Shown: positions 58,753-64,000 of the stretch, piece by piece
How positions within the stretch are numbered: the first letter of the stretch is position 1
Layout of the letters: each line of letters starts with the position of its first letter
Assembly (NCBI GenBank): GCA_013350335.1
Contig: CM023540.1
Coordinates: 61,749,195 to 61,813,194 of the forward strand
Direction: 5' to 3'
Length of the DNA stretch: 64,000 nt
From: Chimonanthus salicifolius
Lineage: Eukaryota > Streptophyta > Magnoliopsida > Laurales > Calycanthaceae
Notes under the pieces: generated by a model
Database searches by the model: none
Seen by the model: only the letters and a program-made list of their open reading frames with translations
What the model was told of the DNA's origin: nothing
Made by a program: the position numbers and the translations under genes

Positions 58753-59993
58753 CAATGATCCATTTTTTATCCTTTTTATATAGAACCATCCAAGGTTTAA
58801 GCCCTTGATGGATTCGGCAATTCCATGGTCAAATCATGCTCCCTTTTACCAATTTATTTAACTAAATTCTTATGTAAACACTTACCAGTTTCCTTTGCTT
58901 CTCTTCTCTCCTTTTGATCATTGCTTTCTTCCTTCTTGCTCCCTTAGTTCTAAGCTGATTGAAAGCTTGAACAATGGTGAAAACACCAAAGGATAATTCG
59001 GCCAAGAGGATGGGCTTTTGAGAGAGGGAGAGAAATGAAAGTTCCAAGCTTATTGAGATGTAAAATTCGGCCATATGGTGTATTGCAACCCTTTTGTATA
59101 TCAGCCCCTTAAACCTCTCATTTGCCCTCATAAATATTGGTCTAACCCAAGAGTCATTTGATACCAACCAAGGCACCCCTTGGCACTCCCAACATTGGGC
59201 TTTGGGTTTCCATCATGAGATGGAAACCCTCCATATTCCCAATTCAAGACTTATCCCATTCCATTTAAAGTCCATGCATGAATCAAAACTCCCAAGCCAC
59301 CAACGTGTGGGACTTGTTTTTGTGATGTTTAAGACCAAGGCAACTCCTCACCTCCTCATTTGACTCAATGGATTTCAAGGTCTCTTTGGTTTCCAACTTA
59401 ACTCATCCAACTCATTAGCTCAACTCACCACATTTAATACCATTCATTTAATGCACTTGAGTCAACTCCATTTCTTAATTCAAATCCAACTCACTTCAGC
59501 CCTAACTCAACCTGATTTGACTCATCCTTTGAGCTCACATGAGGGTCCACACGGTCAACGTGGTCAACATGGTCAACTCGACCCATTGGGTCTCAATTTA
59601 GCTCATTGATCCAATTTGACACCATGACCCATTTATGGGTGGTTTACCCATTTAAACGTGGTTTACATACTTGCATCAAGCCTACCCATTTATCCTTCAT
59701 TTAACTCCAAATCAATTCAGCCTAACCCAATTAAAATTGAGCTCACCCAATGGTCAAATAAGTCCATCTTGACCCATTGGGTCCCAATTGGGTCCTTTGA
59801 CCCAAATAACCATCTTGACCCGATTAGATGTACATTACCCATCTAATTTAATTTGATTCTTATAATATGCACATTGGGTCTTAATTTGAACAATGGGCCC
59901 ACCATTTTCTCATCTACAATCATAACCTTCTAATTTATCATTCCAATGGTATTTTTATAAATATTCATATCTTTGAAAAATCGGGATGTTACA

Positions 59994-60221
59994 TGGTGGT
60001 CAACCAAGTCAACCACGACCCATTGAGTCCCAATTGGGCATTTTGACCCAATTAAATACATCTCACCCATTTAATTCAATTGAAACATAACCACCATCGG
60101 TTGGGACTCAATTGGGCAATTGACCCAACACCTTACCCATCTAAGGTCCATATCCAATAATTCACAAATTAAATGGGCAAATTTCATATATATTGATAAC
60201 TTGAAAATCTAGGGTGTTACA
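59994..60221. repeat. Partial tandem duplication at the LTR start
   Basis: Repeats features of 59560-59993: a GGTCAAC...GACCCATTGAGTCC block, a TTTGACCCAATTAAATACA block and a terminal GATGTTACA/GGTGTTACA. Consistent with an internal duplication of about 0.2-0.4 kb. Confidence 0.6.
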
Positions 60222-61134
60222 GTTCTTGTCCCCTAGCTTGTCAGGTCCTCTGTGGAACATTCCTAGGTGCCACTGAGCCTTTAGAGGTTTGCGGGGAATC
60301 TCTACCAAATGAAAGTTGCACATAAGATTGTGCTGTCGTGTATTCTGCGGGGATCCCACCATGTTGCTTCCACCGTTAGGAGAAGGACAATCCTTAGCAA
60401 AATGTCTTAATTGTCGACAATTATAACACAGTTTGTCACGTGACTGTGGGAGCTTAAACTGTGGGCATTGTTTCACTGTGTGATTAGGTTGGTTACACAA
60501 GTAACATACCAACTGCCTCGGACCTGCATTGCTGGTCTGTCCTACTGATGGTTTACTTTTCTTGAAGAAAGCCCACTGTGATTGAATCTTCTCTTCTTGT
60601 TGGATTGAAGTGGTTTATGAGCATTTCCCTACTGGGACAATCCCATATTGTGGTTTGATCCATCCACAACTTCCACCAAAGGGGCTCATGCAATCACCTC
60701 ATCCAGACTGGCAAATCTCTGCCCGACTACCTGACATTAAAAGGAAAGGGCGAAGTCTGTGCTCAAAGTGGAGGATTTCTCTTCCTCATCATCCAAAATT
60801 CGACGAGCATACTGACAAAGGTCTACGAATTTGGATGCATATTGGGCCATGGTGTCAGATCCTTGCTGCAGGTTGATGAATTGTTGTCGTTTAGCATCCT
60901 TTGCCACTCCAGGATAGTAGCGTGCAAGGAAAGCAGTCGAAAAGTCTTCCCAGTCATATGGTCATAGTTTCTGGCAAGATTCTTGAATTCCCACCACTTG
61001 TAGGCAGTACATGCCAACTGGTAAATGGTTAAAGTCACCCTTAGGTCATGAGCAATGGCCAGGGTGTCTAACATCCGTCCAATTTGAGTGATCCAGTTCT
61101 CAACGTCCATTGGGTCCGTTCCATAAGAGAATGT
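60222..61134 (-). pseudogene. Gypsy F gag
   Basis: Frame 60823-61110 reads MDVENWITQIGRMLDTL, LTIYQLACTAYKWWE and ARNYDHMTGKTF, a Retrotrans_gag core. 60222-60512 carries two zinc knuckles, CYLCNQPNHTVKQC and CYNCRQLRHFAKDC, both complete CX2CX4HX4C. The two halves are in different frames. The N-terminus is cut at 61134 by a plus-strand LTR. Confidence 0.9.
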
Positions 61135-64000
61135 TGTAACATCGTAGAATTTTAATCCGGTAAATCAATATAATTTCCTTTAATGATGAGGAATGAATAG
61201 GGCTGATATTGTGTATTAAGTCAAATGAGGAAAGAAGTAATTAAGTAAGAATGTGAGATTAGAGGGATGATGGAGTAATTAAACGAGATTTAAGAAAGAC
61301 TAAATTAAGGGATGATTTAGTTAAATAATTTTGAAAGTGGATTGGAATATAATTAATTAAATTAATTAATAAAAAAATTGTTGATTAGTTAATTAAGAGG
61401 GATTAAGGGTGATTTAATTAAGTTACTAATTTAATTTGATAATACTCGATGAATGTATTTTTAATTAATAGGAATTAATTATTGATGTGGCGAAGGTGCC
61501 ACATTAGTGATGACGTGGCAAAGCATGATGAGGTGGCATGCAACATGGCAAGATAATGATGAAAGTAACATCACCACCTCACCTTTAGCTTGGACCAATA
61601 AGTGCTCTCCACCTCACCACCCCACCTTTAGTTTGGACGAATAAGTGCTCTCCACCTCACAACCTTTAGCTTTTGTTTTTTTACTAAAAAACAAAATGAG
61701 GATAAGGCAGAGGAAAAAAAAATGAGAGGAGGAAAAGCTAGGGCTCCATTTCTATCTCTTTTCCTCCATTCTCTTCTTGTATCCTCCTCCTTCTTCTTCT
61801 TCCTCTCTAAAAATCTAAAGCAAGAAAGAAAGAGAGAGTGGTGGAAATTTCTCTTTCTCTTCCTCTCTTTGGTGCAAATCTCTCTTGAAAGCTTGGAGCT
61901 TCGAAAAAAGAAGGAAGGACTTGAAGACTTGATTAGAGCTTGAACAAGTAGGCTCTCTAGCCCTCTTGGTTATTTGATTTAGATGTTAAAATATTTTATC
62001 TCTTCATCTAAGTTCTTACATCAAAGAACTTATGGAGAAAATCTAAGAAATGGAGTGTAATGAAGAGATAATGGAAAGTAGTAGGTATTCTCAAAAAATA
62101 GACTTACATGAAAAGTTTTACTTAAAATGCCTTGATGTTTAGATATTTTCTTTTAAAGTATTTTTATAACTCCATTAGAATATTTAAATGTCTTTATTTA
62201 CTGGCTTTTGTAAGAAAAAGGGGTTTAAGAGAATGATATCTTATGATGAACTTTGGAAAAATGATTCAATGTAAAACTATTTCTACAAATCAATCCAAAA
62301 AATGGGCCTTTAAACATCTCAAAATGATTTTCTGGGAATTTGTAACTATTTTTCAGATTTTCTACTATGAAAGAGGTTTTCAAAAATTATTTATTCGCAA
62401 TTTTCAGACATCGGAAGGTATCTGAAATAATTTTGTAAAAGCTACACAGTTCTAAGATAGAAAACTGTTTTTACATATCAATACCGAAAATGGACCTATA
62501 ACCATTTCAAAACGATTTTCTGGATATTTTTCGTGTATTCTACTATCTAAAAGATTTCCAAAGAGTATTTACTTGAGTTATTCCGATACTGAAAAGAACC
62601 CGAAATGATTTTTACAAAAACAATGCGCAGTTTGTATTTCAAAACTAAAAAATGCTAGTTTTGGACATCTGTACTAGATCTGAATTTTATTTTCTAATGA
62701 TGAGTCTTTTGTTCCTAAATTTTGATTCGCTAAAGAATATATTAGTGACTTTAAATAATCTGGAGTTTTATGAATTATGTTTAAATGTAGTACTGTGGTT
62801 AAAATGACCATTTTACCTTTGGTTAGGACAAAACACACATGTGGAGTCATTTAAACTCTAATGGCCTTCGCGAAATGACCCTTAAAGCTTAATTAAGATT
62901 TTCATAAATTTAATTAGAGAGTTCTTACTTTATAATGACGCGAGGATTATATGTTGAGACATGTGAACGAACGAAGGGCCAAAGAGTAAACCCGGGATCA
63001 AGCGAGCTAACTCACAAAGTACTTTGTTTGTTAATGGGCCAAATATCAGATAGGTTTTCCTACTTCGTTAAAATGCACTAGGTGTGAATCTAATACCCTA
63101 TTAACAATAAGAAAATGATGCTTTGAGTCCCTTTGAAAATCATGTGTTCTTCATTTATTACATTGTGTTTATTTTCAATTGAAGTACTTTGGACTATTTT
63201 GCAACCTAGAATTATATGATAGATGAGGTGTTTTGAACTACCTTGGGATTTGTAAATCATATAGATAAAGAATCTATATGATTATGTTGAATAGAGTTGA
63301 TGTGTTTTGAAGGTATAAATCATTTATGATGAACAGATATTTTTCATGTTCTGGATAATGATTGAAGATATGATATATGTAAGGACATTAGCATTCATTT
63401 GCATTCATACTCCTCATGCATGAAGCATGGGATGGGAAACACATGAAATGAAAACAAAGGACCAGATTGTCCAAATAGACCTTAGGGTCATGATTATTGT
63501 GATGGGGTTACTATCAACGAACCAAAGTGTCGATGTCCGAATGGGCTTTGGTGTCGTGTTATGATTGATGAATCAAAGTGCTGAATTGTCCCGGGGAGGC
63601 TTTGATGTCGTGTATGTATGGCCAGGAAAGAATGCTTCACCGGTGGAACCGGTTGAGTTTTATGATGATATGTATTATGACACCCCAAAAGGTGAATATG
63701 AAATGAGTATACGGGAGGATAAAATGCCTCGTTGTTCTAAAGGAATTGTTGAAATACCTGTGCATGGGGCATGATAAGGGTATGCATGCACCCATGGCAT
63801 AACATATTGAGTATTGATGAACATTTACATAAACTGAATATGGTACTTGAAATGATGAAACGAATGTGGTTTTCGTGAAAGATTTTAGTATACATTATGT
63901 ATGCCTTGAATGAGGGGTTTTTCCTAAAATGATATAGTAATGTGTCTTGAGAAATATACTATGATACATGATTGACATATGATATTTTGAAAGGTCAATT
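61135..64000 (+). mobile_element. Gypsy LTR, plus strand, runs off the window
   Basis: Starts TGTAACATCG at 61135 inside the gag of gypsy F, in the opposite orientation to F, so it is a later nested insertion. The first 850 bp match the minus-strand LTR at 5995-6749. At 63460-63640 degenerate ~60-bp repeats (GTGTCGATGTCCGAATGG / GTGCTGAATTGTCCCGG, then GCTTTG(A/G)TGTCGTGT) resemble those in other long gypsy LTRs here. The length is at least 2,866 bp; whether it is solo or has an internal region cannot be seen. The ORFs at 61722-61943, 62243-62425 and 63494-63774 are not genes. Confidence 0.85.

Larger units (their letters stand above)
56491..60221 (-). mobile_element. Solo gypsy LTR, 3,731 bp, minus strand, with target-site duplication GTTCT
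   Basis: Plus-strand ends TCTAATGCCCCGCCC (mutated from TGTAACGCCCC) and GGGTGTTACA, flanked by GTTCT at 56486-56490 and 60222-60226. It inserted between gag and protease of gypsy F. A second LTR-like end, GGGATGTTACA, at 59993 suggests that about 230 bp of the LTR's own 5' end is duplicated in tandem. No coding content. Confidence 0.94.

Noticed and set aside
1..64000. A new defence, secondary-metabolism or other multi-gene system
   Set aside because: Apart from SPO11-1, every supported coding remnant belongs to a known retrotransposon class; no cluster of intact unknown genes is present.

Overview
The window is nuclear DNA from a plant with a repeat-rich genome, most likely a flowering plant. 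The evidence is an interrupted meiotic gene with GT-AG introns, Ty1/copia, Ty3/gypsy and LINE relics with plant-type motifs, very long gypsy LTRs, and no bacterial-style gene packing. The species cannot be named from sequence alone. More than 90% of the window is intron or transposon; no tRNA, rRNA or CRISPR array was seen.

The one host gene I can support is SPO11-1, the meiotic double-strand-break enzyme (topoisomerase VI A-like), on the + strand. Ten short exons are visible: 2586-2602, 11773-11842, 11928-11964, 38746-38793, 38880-38938, 39015-39046, 39523-39628, 43935-44055, 44131-44194 and 44281-44407 (stop). They keep phase across every junction (681 nt, 226 residues plus stop) and match the C-terminal two thirds of plant SPO11-1, including the whole TOPRIM fold. 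The 5' exons, with the catalytic tyrosine, lie upstream of the window. Three introns are very large (9,170, 26,781 and 4,306 bp) because transposons have piled up in them; the other six are 75-476 bp.

Layout. 1-2585: upstream intron with a LINE fragment and a 313-bp tandem repeat. 2603-11772: intron with a LINE 3' end, copia LTRs, a partial gypsy LTR, a broken copia element with an inverted copia leader, and a LINE tail. 11965-38745: the giant intron, holding two solo gypsy LTRs, a LINE nested in a LINE, a deleted copia, a full-length copia (27425-32110) nested in the gag of another copia, and a Tat/Athila-like LTR split by a third solo LTR. 39629-43934: intron with a reverse-oriented LINE. 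44408-44923: 3' flank of SPO11-1.

44924-64000: one large minus-strand Ty3/gypsy element of Tekay/Del type whose 3' LTR begins 516 bp after the SPO11-1 stop. Its gag-pol is cut by two later solo LTRs (49398-54032 and 56491-60221) and by a plus-strand LTR starting at 61135 that runs off the window. Five solo LTRs have target-site duplications, four perfect and one 4/5, so LTR-LTR recombination has been frequent here. I found no previously undescribed enzymatic system. The notable features are the SPO11-1 gene architecture, the nested-insertion record, and a cluster of hairpin-forming palindromes inside one LTR family.
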